Part shown: positions 49,630-57,849 of the stretch, piece by piece
Layout: the number at the start of each line of letters is the position of its first letter
Numbering within the stretch: position 1 is the first letter of the stretch
Origin: Faecalibacterium taiwanense
GTDB lineage: Bacteria; Bacillota; Clostridia; Oscillospirales; Ruminococcaceae
Length of the DNA stretch: 64,000 nt
Direction: 5' to 3'
Assembly (NCBI RefSeq): GCF_036632915.2
Contig: NZ_CP155552.1
Coordinates: 1,674,001-1,738,000 of the forward strand
Program-made: the position numbers and the translations under genes
The notes under the pieces: generated by a model
What the model was told of the DNA's origin: nothing
Seen by the model: only the letters and a program-made list of their open reading frames with translations
Databases searched by the model: none

Positions 49630-50037
49630 TTAGTGGCAGCCGCCGCAGGTGGAGCAGCTGCCGGTGCAGGAAGCAGAAGGCTCCTGTACCGTCATGGGGT
49701 CGCCGCCATTCATGGCAGTGTTGATGATGGCATCGATATAGTTCACGAGGTTCTCGCAGTCACGCTTGGCCTCGTTGTAAGCCACCATGCCCTCGTTGCC
49801 CATGATCTGGCCGTACAGGCTGTTCACCTTTTCGTTCAGTTCGGCGATGCGGGCATCGTTGCGCTCGCTCTTGCCGATCTCATTGTTCAGATCCATGCGG
49901 GCGAGGTTGAACTCGCCGATCAGGTTCTGCAGCTCTTCGTCCTTATCGTTTGCCTTGCGGGTCTGATCCAGAACGAGGTAGCGGCTATCGGTCTGCAGCG
50001 CAACGGCTGCGCGCTTGAAAAGATCAATGCAATCCAT
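49630..50037 (-). CDS. YlbF/YmcA-family (RicA-like) protein with Cys-rich tail
   Basis: A helical 135-residue protein starting MDCIDLFKRAAVALQTD, matching the YlbF/YmcA family; Bacillus members form the RicAFT complex with iron-sulfur clusters, which affects RNase Y and biofilm and sporulation control. The tail CTGSCSTCGGCH has four cysteines and a histidine, suited to cluster or metal binding. It lies between miaB and mutS, as ymcA does in Bacillus. Confidence 0.82.
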   Translation of the reverse strand: MDCIDLFKRAAVALQTDSRYLVLDQTRKANDKDEELQNLIGEFNLARMDLNNEIGKSERNDARIAELNEKVNSLYGQIMGNEGMVAYNEAKRDCENLVNYIDAIINTAMNGGDPMTVQEPSASCTGSCSTCGGCH

Positions 50038-50089
50038 TTGAATGGTCTCCTTCTTATTTATACGTTCAGGGGCACTGCCCCGGAATCAC

Positions 50090-51469
50090 TCAGGCAAGCT
50101 CACCCAGCAGCACAGTCGCCCGTGCGCCCGTGAGATGTACGTTGGCATAGCTGCCCATCAGGGAAGCATCTGCCGTGAACTCCACCGTCAGGTTGTTGTC
50201 CAGACGGCCGGAGAGGGTGCCCTCATTGCGGCCAAAGCCCTCTACCAGTACCTTCACAGTCTGGCCAACCTGCGCCTTGACCAGCGCCATGGCGATCTCG
50301 TCCTGCAGCTTGAGCAGGCGGGTCATGCGGTCGGTCTTTTCCTTGCGGGGGGTGGGGTCCGGCATATCGGCGGCCTTGGTGCCGGTGCGCTTGGAGTAGA
50401 TAAAGGTGAACAGCTGCATATAGCCCACCTTCTGCACCAGTTCCAGCGTCTTTACAAAGTCTGCTTCGGTCTCGCCGGGGAAGCCAACGATGATGTCACT
50501 GGAAAAGGTGATGCCGGGCACCGTTTTGCGAGCGTATTCGATCAGCTCCATGTACTGCTCCACCGTGTAGTGGCGGTTCATCTTCTTCAGCAGTTCATCG
50601 GAGCCGCACTGCACCGGCAGGTGCAGGTGCTTGCACAGCTTCGGCTGGGCGGCAATGGTGTCGATCAGCTTGTGGCTGGCATCCTTGGGGTGGCTGGTCA
50701 TAAAGCGGATGTGATAATCGCCGGGCACCGTGCACAGCAGGTTGAGCAGATCAGAAAAGTCCACCTTTTCTTCCAGACCCTTGCCGTAGCTGTTGACGTT
50801 CTGTCCCAGCAATGTGATCTCCTTATAGCCTGCCTCCACAAGACCGCGGAACTCGGCAAGGATATCGCCGGGCTTGCGGCTCTTCTCGCGGCCGCGCACA
50901 TAAGGCACGATGCAGTAGGTGCAGAAGTTGTCGCAGCCGTACATGATGGGCAGCCATGCGCGGAACTCGCTCTCACGCCGGATGGGGATATTCTCCACGA
51001 TGACCGGGCGCTGGGCGGGCTCCATCAGCACACGCTTATGCTTCTGCAGCTTCTGGGCAATGAGCTGCGGCAGGGTGTCGATGCCGTCCACGCCAAACAC
51101 AAGGTCAACGTAAGGATAGCTCTGGCGCAGCTTTTCTACCACGTGCTTCTGGTTGGCCATGCATCCGCACAGGCCGATGATGAGATCATGCTTTTTTTCC
51201 TTAAGTCCCTTCAGGGCACCTACGTTGCCGAACACACGCTGCTCGGCATGCTCACGCACGGCGCAGGTGTTGAAGAGGATCAGGTCTGCATCCTCGGGCT
51301 TATCGCACAGGCCATAGCCGATGTCCATCAGCACGCCCTTGATCCGCTCGCCGTCGTTCACGTTCTGCTGACAGCCATAGCTGTGCACAAAGGCCAGCGG
51401 CGGCGTATCATAGAACTGCTTTACCAGCTCAGCGGCAATGTTATTATGTTCAAAACTAATGTATTCCAA
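50090..51469 (-). CDS. miaB: tRNA-2-methylthio-N6-dimethylallyladenosine synthase MiaB
   Basis: Radical SAM methylthiotransferase acting on tRNA A37 after MiaA. The 459 residues contain the N-terminal cluster cysteines (HSYGCQQN, FNTCAVRE, GLCGCMAN), the radical SAM motif CDNFCTYC near residue 165 and a C-terminal TRAM domain. It begins at a TTG at 51469 after GAAGGA. Confidence 0.97.
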   Translation of the reverse strand: MEYISFEHNNIAAELVKQFYDTPPLAFVHSYGCQQNVNDGERIKGVLMDIGYGLCDKPEDADLILFNTCAVREHAEQRVFGNVGALKGLKEKKHDLIIGLCGCMANQKHVVEKLRQSYPYVDLVFGVDGIDTLPQLIAQKLQKHKRVLMEPAQRPVIVENIPIRRESEFRAWLPIMYGCDNFCTYCIVPYVRGREKSRKPGDILAEFRGLVEAGYKEITLLGQNVNSYGKGLEEKVDFSDLLNLLCTVPGDYHIRFMTSHPKDASHKLIDTIAAQPKLCKHLHLPVQCGSDELLKKMNRHYTVEQYMELIEYARKTVPGITFSSDIIVGFPGETEADFVKTLELVQKVGYMQLFTFIYSKRTGTKAADMPDPTPRKEKTDRMTRLLKLQDEIAMALVKAQVGQTVKVLVEGFGRNEGTLSGRLDNNLTVEFTADASLMGSYANVHLTGARATVLLGELA

Positions 51470-51550
51470 TCAAACCATCCTTCTCCGCCGGGCCGAAGCG
51501 CCCTGTGCGGCGAAAATCTACTTGCACTTTCTGAAAAGAGCCTTCTCTAT

Positions 51551-51579
51551 AGTATACCCTGTTTATACGCTCCGGGCAA
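51551..51579 (-). promoter_or_regulatory. Promoter of miaB
   Basis: TTGCCC (51574-51579) and TATACT (51551-51556) are 17 bases apart on the minus strand, about 80 bases before miaB. Confidence 0.65.
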
Positions 51580-51603
51580 GAGGTTCCGTGCAAATTTTAT
51601 GGT

Positions 51604-51996
51604 TCAGTGGGCGTTTTCCTGCGCCTGCTTCTCGCAGCAGGCCTCGCATACGCCGATCAGCACAACAGCGCAGTCCTGCACATGGCCCTTCTGGTTTTTC
51701 ACCAGCTTCATTACCTGCTTTTCGTCCACCTCGGCATCGGTCACGCTGCCGCACACAGTGCAGTACAGATGGCTGTGCCAGGGCAGCGTGTGGTCAAAGC
51801 GGTCAGCCTTGCCTGGAATGGACACCCGGCGCACCCGGCCCGCATCCACCAGACTATTCAGGTTACGGTATACGGTGCCAAGGCTCAGGCCCGGGCATTC
51901 CTTGACCGCAGCATCATAAATTTCCTCGGCGGTGGGGTGGTCGCACAGGTTCTGCACCGTCTGCATGACCAGCTCACGCTGTTTGGAATATCGCAT
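51604..51996 (-). CDS. perR: Fur-family regulator, PerR-like
   Basis: A 130-residue regulator with an N-terminal winged helix (SLGTVYRNLNSLVDAG) and two zinc-binding CxxC pairs (CTVCG, CEACC). The metal-site segment DRFDHTLPWHSHLYC keeps the Asp and the two His residues that in PerR bind iron and are oxidised by peroxide. PerR is preferred to Fur or Zur on this ground. It lies 39 bases after rarA. Confidence 0.82.
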   Translation of the reverse strand: MRYSKQRELVMQTVQNLCDHPTAEEIYDAAVKECPGLSLGTVYRNLNSLVDAGRVRRVSIPGKADRFDHTLPWHSHLYCTVCGSVTDAEVDEKQVMKLVKNQKGHVQDCAVVLIGVCEACCEKQAQENAH

Positions 51997-52035
51997 AACT
52001 TCTCCTTTGCTTTCTCCTCATACAAAAGGTCTTGT

Positions 52036-53310
52036 TCAGACGTTCTCTTCGCCCTTGATCTTTGCCCAGTAGGCACGGGCCGCCTGCTCATTTTTGTTAT
52101 CGCCAAAGGTATAATATTTTACGTCCTTGATGGCATCTGGCAGGTACTGCTGCTCCACCCAGTGGTGGGCGTAATCATGGGCGTATTTGTAATTCTGTCC
52201 CTTTACCAGCGCATCCTCACCGTCGTAGTGCTTGTTCTGCAGTTGGCGCGGGATCGGCCCGGTACGGCCCGCCTGCACATCCGCAATGGCCGCGTTGATG
52301 GCATCATGGGCACTGTTGGACTTAGGACTGGTGGCCACCAGAATGACGGCATCTGCCAGCGGGAGCCGTGCTTCCGGCAGGCCCACCATGTTGGCGGCAT
52401 CAATTGCCGCCTTCACAATGGGGATGATCTGTGGATAGGCAAGGCCCACATCCTCGCAGGCACATACCATTAGGCGACGGCAGGCCGAGGGCAGATCTCC
52501 TGCTTCCAGCAGACGGGCCAGATAATGCAGCGCCGCATCCGGGTCGGAGCCGCGCATGGACTTCTGGTAGGCTGACACGATGTCGTAGTGGTCATCGCCC
52601 TCCCGGTCATACCGCATGGCAGTGCGGCGGGTGACCTGCTGGATCATTTCCAGCGTAATGTGCTTTTCCCCATCCTCAATGGGAGCTGCCGTCACCGCAA
52701 AATCAAGACAGCCCAGCGCCTTGCGCAGGTCGCCGCCTGCGCTCTCGGCAAGGTAGGCACAGGCATCCTCATCCATGCAGACCTTTGTGCTCTCCCCTTC
52801 CGAAAGCTTTTTCAGTGCATTGTGCACCCCACGCTCCACATCCGCTGCCGAAAGTGATTTGAACTCAAACACCGTGCAGCGGGACAGCAGCGCATTATAA
52901 ATGTAGAAGTATGGATTTTCGGTGGTGGATGCAATGAGCGTCACCGAGCCGTCCTCAATGCATTCCAGCAGGCTCTGCTGCTGTTTTTTGTTCAGGTACT
53001 GGATCTCGTCCAGATACAGCAGGATGCCTCCCGCACCTGCCAGCGTGCCGATATCCTTGAGCACCGCCTTGATGTCCCCGGTGCCGCAGGAAGTGCCATT
53101 GAGCTTATGCAGCGTCATACCGCTGTTTTCTGCAATGATGCGTGCCACCGTCGTTTTTCCGGTACCGGACGGGCCGTAGAAGATCATGTTCGGGATGCGT
53201 CCGCTCTCGATGGTACGGCGGAACACCCTGCCCGGTGCCAACAGATGCTGCTGACCGCAGACATCTGCCAGTGTTTTGGGCCGCAGACGCTGTGCCAGTG
53301 GTTCGTTCAT
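52036..53310 (-). CDS. rarA: Replication-associated recombination protein RarA (MgsA)
   Basis: AAA+ ATPase acting at stalled forks. The 424 residues contain YGPSGTGKTT near residue 46, Walker B LYLDEIQYL and the typical C-terminal domain (YDREGDDHYDIVSAYQKSMRGSDPDAALHY core). The ATG at 53310 follows GGAGGA. It is divergent from nth. Confidence 0.95.
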   Translation of the reverse strand: MNEPLAQRLRPKTLADVCGQQHLLAPGRVFRRTIESGRIPNMIFYGPSGTGKTTVARIIAENSGMTLHKLNGTSCGTGDIKAVLKDIGTLAGAGGILLYLDEIQYLNKKQQQSLLECIEDGSVTLIASTTENPYFYIYNALLSRCTVFEFKSLSAADVERGVHNALKKLSEGESTKVCMDEDACAYLAESAGGDLRKALGCLDFAVTAAPIEDGEKHITLEMIQQVTRRTAMRYDREGDDHYDIVSAYQKSMRGSDPDAALHYLARLLEAGDLPSACRRLMVCACEDVGLAYPQIIPIVKAAIDAANMVGLPEARLPLADAVILVATSPKSNSAHDAINAAIADVQAGRTGPIPRQLQNKHYDGEDALVKGQNYKYAHDYAHHWVEQQYLPDAIKDVKYYTFGDNKNEQAARAYWAKIKGEENV

Positions 53311-53361
53311 CGTGTTTTCCTCCTCCCGTACCGAGGCGCGATTCCCCCAGCATTTTTCTAT

Positions 53362-53390
53362 AGTATATCGCATTTTGGCAGTAAGAGCAA
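53362..53390 (-). promoter_or_regulatory. Promoter of rarA
   Basis: TTGCTC (53385-53390) and TATACT (53362-53367) are 17 bases apart on the minus strand. Confidence 0.7.
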
Positions 53391-53432
53391 GGTTTTATCT
53401 GAAAATCATTCTCAGATAATTTTTGCTCGCAG

Positions 53433-53461
53433 TTTACAAAAAACGCAAAACATGGTATTAT
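53433..53461 (+). promoter_or_regulatory. Promoter of nth
   Basis: TTTACA (53433-53438) and TATTAT (53456-53461) are 17 bases apart, 32 bases before the nth start. Confidence 0.75.
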
Positions 53462-53493
53462 CGTATCAGCTTTTGTCGATAGGAGTGGATGAA

Positions 53494-54183
53494 ATGCCTG
53501 TTCGCAAAAAAGCACCAGAAGACCTTACTGCAAAAAAGGCGCTGGCGCTGGAAGTGATCGACCGGTTAAAAAAAGAATACCCAGATGCCGGCTGTACATT
53601 GGATTATGACCACGCCTGGCAGCTTCTGGTCAGCGTGCGTCTGGCAGCCCAGTGCACCGATGCCCGCGTGAACATTGTGGTGGAAGACCTGTTTGCTAAA
53701 TATCCCAATGTTGCTGCGCTGGCTGCTGCAGAACCCGAAGACATTGAAGCCATCGTCAAGCCCTGCGGGTTGGGACACTCCAAAGCGCGGGATATCTCCG
53801 CCTGTATGCGGGTGCTGCGCGATAAATACGGTTGTCAGGTGCCCACCACCTTTGAAGAGCTGCTCGCCCTGCCCGGCGTAGGCCGCAAGAGCGCAAACCT
53901 TATCATGGGCGATGTGTTTGGCAAGCCTGCTATCGTAACAGACACCCACTGCATCCGGCTGTGCAACAAGATCGGCCTTGTGGACGGCATCAAGGAACCG
54001 CAGAAGGTGGAAATGGCCCTGTGGAAGATCGTTCCTCCGGAAGAAGGCAGCGACCTGTGCCACCGCTTTGTGATGCATGGTCGGGCAGTGTGCAATGCGC
54101 GCAAACCAGAATGCGAAAAATGTTGTTTGAAGGATATTTGCCGCTTTGCCCGGGAAAACGCCGGGCAGAGCGCAGAGCTTTAA
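53494..54183 (+). CDS. nth: Endonuclease III
   Basis: DNA glycosylase/AP lyase for oxidised pyrimidines. The 229 residues have the HhH motif LPGVGRKSANL with the catalytic Lys near residue 133, the catalytic Asp in VTDTHC, and a C-terminal 4Fe-4S loop with spacing C-x6-C-x2-C-x5-C. The ATG at 53494 follows AGGAG; the frame extends upstream into rarA antisense sequence without support. Confidence 0.96.
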   Translation: MPVRKKAPEDLTAKKALALEVIDRLKKEYPDAGCTLDYDHAWQLLVSVRLAAQCTDARVNIVVEDLFAKYPNVAALAAAEPEDIEAIVKPCGLGHSKARDISACMRVLRDKYGCQVPTTFEELLALPGVGRKSANLIMGDVFGKPAIVTDTHCIRLCNKIGLVDGIKEPQKVEMALWKIVPPEEGSDLCHRFVMHGRAVCNARKPECEKCCLKDICRFARENAGQSAEL

Positions 54184-54203
54184 AATTCAGGAGGTAGAAT
54201 ATT

Positions 54204-54443
54204 ATGTTTGGTTTTATTTTCAGTCTGCTGATCGGCGCTCTGGCTGGTTACATCGCCGGCCGCATTATGGGCAGCGAAACTTCCACCGTGCGCAATATCG
54301 TGCTGGGCATTCTGGGCGGTTTTGTAGGCAGCATCGTGTTCGGCCTGATCGGTCTGAGCGCTACCGGCATCGTGGGTGAGATCCTCGTTTCCGTTGTGGG
54401 TGCCTGCATCTGCATCTGGATCGGCCGTAAGCTGTTCAACTGA
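54204..54443 (+). CDS. GlsB/YeaQ/YmgE-family stress-associated membrane protein
   Basis: A 79-residue protein with three glycine-rich membrane helices and the family pattern GALAGYIAGRIMG and LGILGGFVGS. The ATG follows AGGAGG. Such proteins (formerly transglycosylase-associated) are often stress-induced; function is unclear. It lies 20 bases after nth and may share its transcript. Confidence 0.88.
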   Translation: MFGFIFSLLIGALAGYIAGRIMGSETSTVRNIVLGILGGFVGSIVFGLIGLSATGIVGEILVSVVGACICIWIGRKLFN

Positions 54444-54543
54444 TTTTTCTTGTGTGCAAGGCTGCTCTTCGAGTTTTTCTCGGAGGGCAGTTATATTTTT
54501 GCGTCACAGACTATTTGCACCTGTTCTGCCGCAAAATCAAATC

Positions 54544-54572
54544 TTGACAGCGCACAGGAAGTATGATAGAAT
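54544..54572 (+). promoter_or_regulatory. Promoter of tRNA-Thr
   Basis: A perfect TTGACA (54544-54549) and TAGAAT (54567-54572) are 17 bases apart, 36 bases before the tRNA. Confidence 0.85.
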
Positions 54573-54608
54573 ATCTCTCGTTGCAGAACATGCAAGAAAA
54601 TTTTATCT

Positions 54609-54684
54609 GCTACTGTGGCTCAGCTGGTAGAGCAGCTCACTCGTAATGAGCAGGTCGCCTGTTCGAATCAGGTCAGTAGCTCCA
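54609..54684 (+). tRNA. tRNA-Thr (anticodon CGU)
   Basis: A 76-base tRNA including encoded CCA. The acceptor stem is GCTACTG/CAGTAGC, the D arm GCTC...GAGC, the anticodon stem GCTCA/TGAGC with loop CTCGTAA (anticodon CGU, reading ACG), and the T loop TTCGAAT. Confidence 0.95.
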
Positions 54685-54738
54685 AAAATCCTACGAATTT
54701 ACGTTTAGAATCGTAATTTCGTGGGATTTTTTTATTTA
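54685..54738 (+). terminator. Terminator of tRNA-Thr
   Basis: A 14-bp stem (AAAAATCC.ACGAA with TTCGTGGGATTTTT, one wobble) encloses a smaller TTACG/CGTAA hairpin and ends in seven T residues. Confidence 0.85.
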
Positions 54739-54895
54739 GTCTCGCAAGTTTTCGCAAAACCGCAACATCGCCCACAAAACAAGACAAAATAAAACGCCCC
54801 GTGACACCATTTCATAGGGCGTTATACGCATTTTTATGCTTTCTTGGGGACAGGCTCCTTGAGTTCACAATGTAGGTTTGTCAATGATGAGTTGG
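54739..54895. other. Intergenic stretch after tRNA-Thr with a possible gene remnant
   Basis: Non-coding. It contains an AACGCCC/GGGCGTT hairpin (about 54793-54823). On the minus strand, 54834-54882 reads as a short frame ending LHCELKEPVPKKA and a TAA, which looks like the end of a lost gene. No integrase or transposase is seen. Confidence 0.35.
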
Positions 54896-57844
54896 TCACA
54901 GGATCTTGCGCAGCTCCTGCACAAGGTCGCCGATCACGATGGGTTTGGACAAAAAGCCGGTCATGCCGCTTTCCAAGGCATTGCGGCGGTCTTCATCGAA
55001 TGCGTTGGCAGTCATGGCAAGGATCGGGATCTTTGCCAGTGCAGGGTCGGCCAGTGCGCGGATCTGCCGGGTGGCGGTATAGCCGTCCATCACCGGCATC
55101 TGCACATCCATCAGCACCAGATCATAGCTGCCCGGTGAGGCAGTGCTTACCTTTTCCACCGCCACGGCACCGTTTTCCGCCGTATCGACCCGGAAGCCGT
55201 ACTCCCGCAGGATCTCCTGCGCGATCTCACGGTTCAGCTCGTTGTCCTCTACCAGCAGGATGTGCCTGCCCTTGAAGTTGGTGCTCTTTTTCGGCAGAAG
55301 CTCCTGCGCCGCATCCGTCTGTGTCTGGCCGATGGCGTTCATCAGGGTCTCGCGCAGGTCGGACATGAACATGGGCTTGGAGCAGAAGGCGGTCACACCG
55401 GCAGCCTTTGCCTCCACCTCAATGTCGGACCAGTCGTAGGCAGTCAGGATGATGATGGGCGTATCATTGTTCAGGCTGCGGATCTGGCGGGTGACTTCGA
55501 TGCCGTTCATATCCGGCAAGCGCCAGTCGATGATATAGGCATGGTAAGCATCGCTCATCTCGATGGACTGCCGTGCACGCAGCACCGCTTCCTTGCCGGA
55601 AAGGGTCCACTCGGCACGCATGCCCACCTTGACCAGCATCTTTGTCACGCTGTCGCAGGTGTTGAAATCGTCATCCACCACCAGTGCCTTCAGGCCTTCC
55701 AGTTCGGTGATCTTTTCCACCGGACGGTGCTCTGCCTGCGCACGCATGGGCACACGAATGATAAACTCGCTGCCCTTGCCCTGCGCCGTCTGCACCTCGA
55801 TGGTGCCGCCCATCATATCCACGATGTTTTTGGTAATAGCCATGCCAAGGCCGGTGCCCTGGATCCGGCTTACCGTGGAGGTGCGCTCCCGCTCAAACGG
55901 CTCAAAAATCTTTTTGGCGAACTCTTGGCTCATGCCGATGCCGTTGTCCTTGACGCGGAACTCGTACTGCCCGCAGCCGCGCACCGCTCCGGCAAGCTGC
56001 CGCACCCGCACCGAGACCGTGCCGCCCGCCGGGGTGAACTTGATGGCGTTGGACAGCAGGTTCAGCAGTACCTGATTCAGCCGGGTCTTATCGCAGTAGA
56101 CGTCCTCATCGGTCACATCCATGGCATCCATATAAAGCTCCAGCTGCTTTGCGTAGATCTGCCCGCTGACGATGGTTTTCAGGTCGTGCAGCACATCCGA
56201 AAGGTTGACTTCCACTTCTTCCAGATGGATCTTTCCGCTTTCGATGCGGCTCATATCCAGCACATCGTTGATGAGGGAAAGTAGATGATTGCTGGAAGCG
56301 AGGGTCTTGGCAAGATAATCCTTCACCCGGTCTTTATCGTCAATGTTGCTGAGTGCCAGCGTGGTAAAGCCGATGATGGCGTTCATGGGGGTGCGGATGT
56401 CGTGGGACATATTGGAAAGGAAGGTGCTTTTGGCGCGGTTGGCAGTCTCGGCCGCTGCAACGGCATCCGAAAGTGCCTGATTCACCTGCCTGTCGGCGGT
56501 GCGGTCGGACAAGACAAGGATATACTTGGTCCTGCCCTCTACCTCGCTGCCCATGGCGATGTTATGGAACCAGCGCCGCTCTTTGGTCTCCCGATGCTCA
56601 AACTCGAAATCCCATTCGCGTTGCTGCCCGCTGAGCAGTCCTTCCAGAAAGTTCTTGTCGCGATCCGGGTCATCCTTCGGGTGCAGCGCTGCCAGAGCAC
56701 GGGCATCCTGCCGCACTTCTTTCCACGGGATGCCCAGCAGCCGTTCGACGTTGGGGCTGACATAATCCACCTTGGAGGTCTTTGCGTCCAGCATCAGGAA
56801 AACGTCGTCCACGTTCAGCGAAAGCTTTTGGAACAGCTCGTCCCGGTACAGGATCTCAGTGTCCTTCCGGCGCAGGGTCGTATGGCTTCTGCGCAGGATC
56901 AGCAGGATGATCAGCACAGCAAGGCCAAAGGCGATGCCCGCCACGATCTGCACCGTGTGGAACCACAGCTTATCCAGACTGGCATTGACGATGCTGACCG
57001 GCACAAGCCCCACCATCGTCCAGTTCTGGACCGCGGTATCCTCGTAGACCAGATAATAACTGGTGTCGCCCAGTTTGACCCGCAGGTTTCCGCTGCGGCC
57101 CTGCGCAAAATCATCCGAAAGGGCAAGAATCTGTTCCTCGGAAAGGTCGGAATGGTCGCGCAGCATCGCAATGAAGTTGTAAATAATTTCCTTGCGGTTT
57201 ACGGAATTGTCAATCACCACCCGCCCATCCGGGTAGATCACATAGTTGCTGGCATTGCCCTGAAAAGCAGAGCTGTCCAGCAATCTCAGCACAGCATCAT
57301 TATAATAGGTGATGGCAACGGCATCGTAGGCAAAGCCCCGGTAGCTGCCCTGCGTTTCGGGGCAGATGAACGCAAGCATCGGGGCTTTGCCGGGCAGCGC
57401 CGTATTCACGACGATATCCTCGCCATCGGAGAGCTTTTCGTCCAGATTGGTCTGCAGGCCAAGGTAGCCGGTTTCCCCGGTCACGGTCGTGTAGTTGCCG
57501 TCATAGGAAAGAAAGTAGAAGTTAACAAATCCGGTTGCCTGCTGTGCTTACTCGATATAGGCCTGAATTTCATCCTCATTCGAGGTGTTTTTCAGAAAGC
57601 CGTTGCACAGATGCAGATAGGTCATGTTTTTGCGCACCATCTCTTTCAGCATACTATTGGATTTATACAGCACCTCTTCCAGATGCGAGGTGCTTTCCTG
57701 ATAGATGGTCTGCGACATAAACGAGATGTACCGGACGCTGAAACCGGCTGCCAGAAAGACCAAAAGAAGGATGGCAGCGGCGGCAGGCAGCCACTTGTGC
57801 CGGGAATAGCAGCTGTGTTTGGATTCGTGCTTTTCGTCTGCCAT
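54896..57844 (-). pseudogene. Hybrid sensor histidine kinase with two receiver domains, interrupted by an in-frame TAA
   Basis: The full frame of 983 codons starts at the ATG at 57844 (GAGGTGA site), 5 bases after the lipoprotein gene. Order: membrane helix (about 18-40), extracytoplasmic Cache-like sensor domain, second helix (about 295), PAS domain (about 330-460), HisKA with [16 protein letters not shown] near 478, HATPase (DNGIGMS, GTGLGMAITKN), receiver 1 (Asp in IIDWRLPD, near 773) and receiver 2 (Asp in LMDVQMP, near 911). Codon 99 (57548-57550) is TAA; the frame continues unchanged on both sides (EIQAYIE, then AQQATGFVNF). Downstream a GTG at 57484 could start a product lacking the first helix. 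No HPt domain is present. Confidence 0.85.
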
Positions 57845-57849
57845 TCCGC

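Noticed and set aside
54609..54895. Integrative element at tRNA-Thr
   Set aside because: No integrase, transposase, excisionase or repeat of the tRNA end is visible, so no mobile element is called; only a weak finding is kept.
57548..57550. Recoded stop (selenocysteine or pyrrolysine) in the first kinase
   Set aside because: The codon is TAA, not TGA or TAG, and no SECIS-like hairpin is evident.
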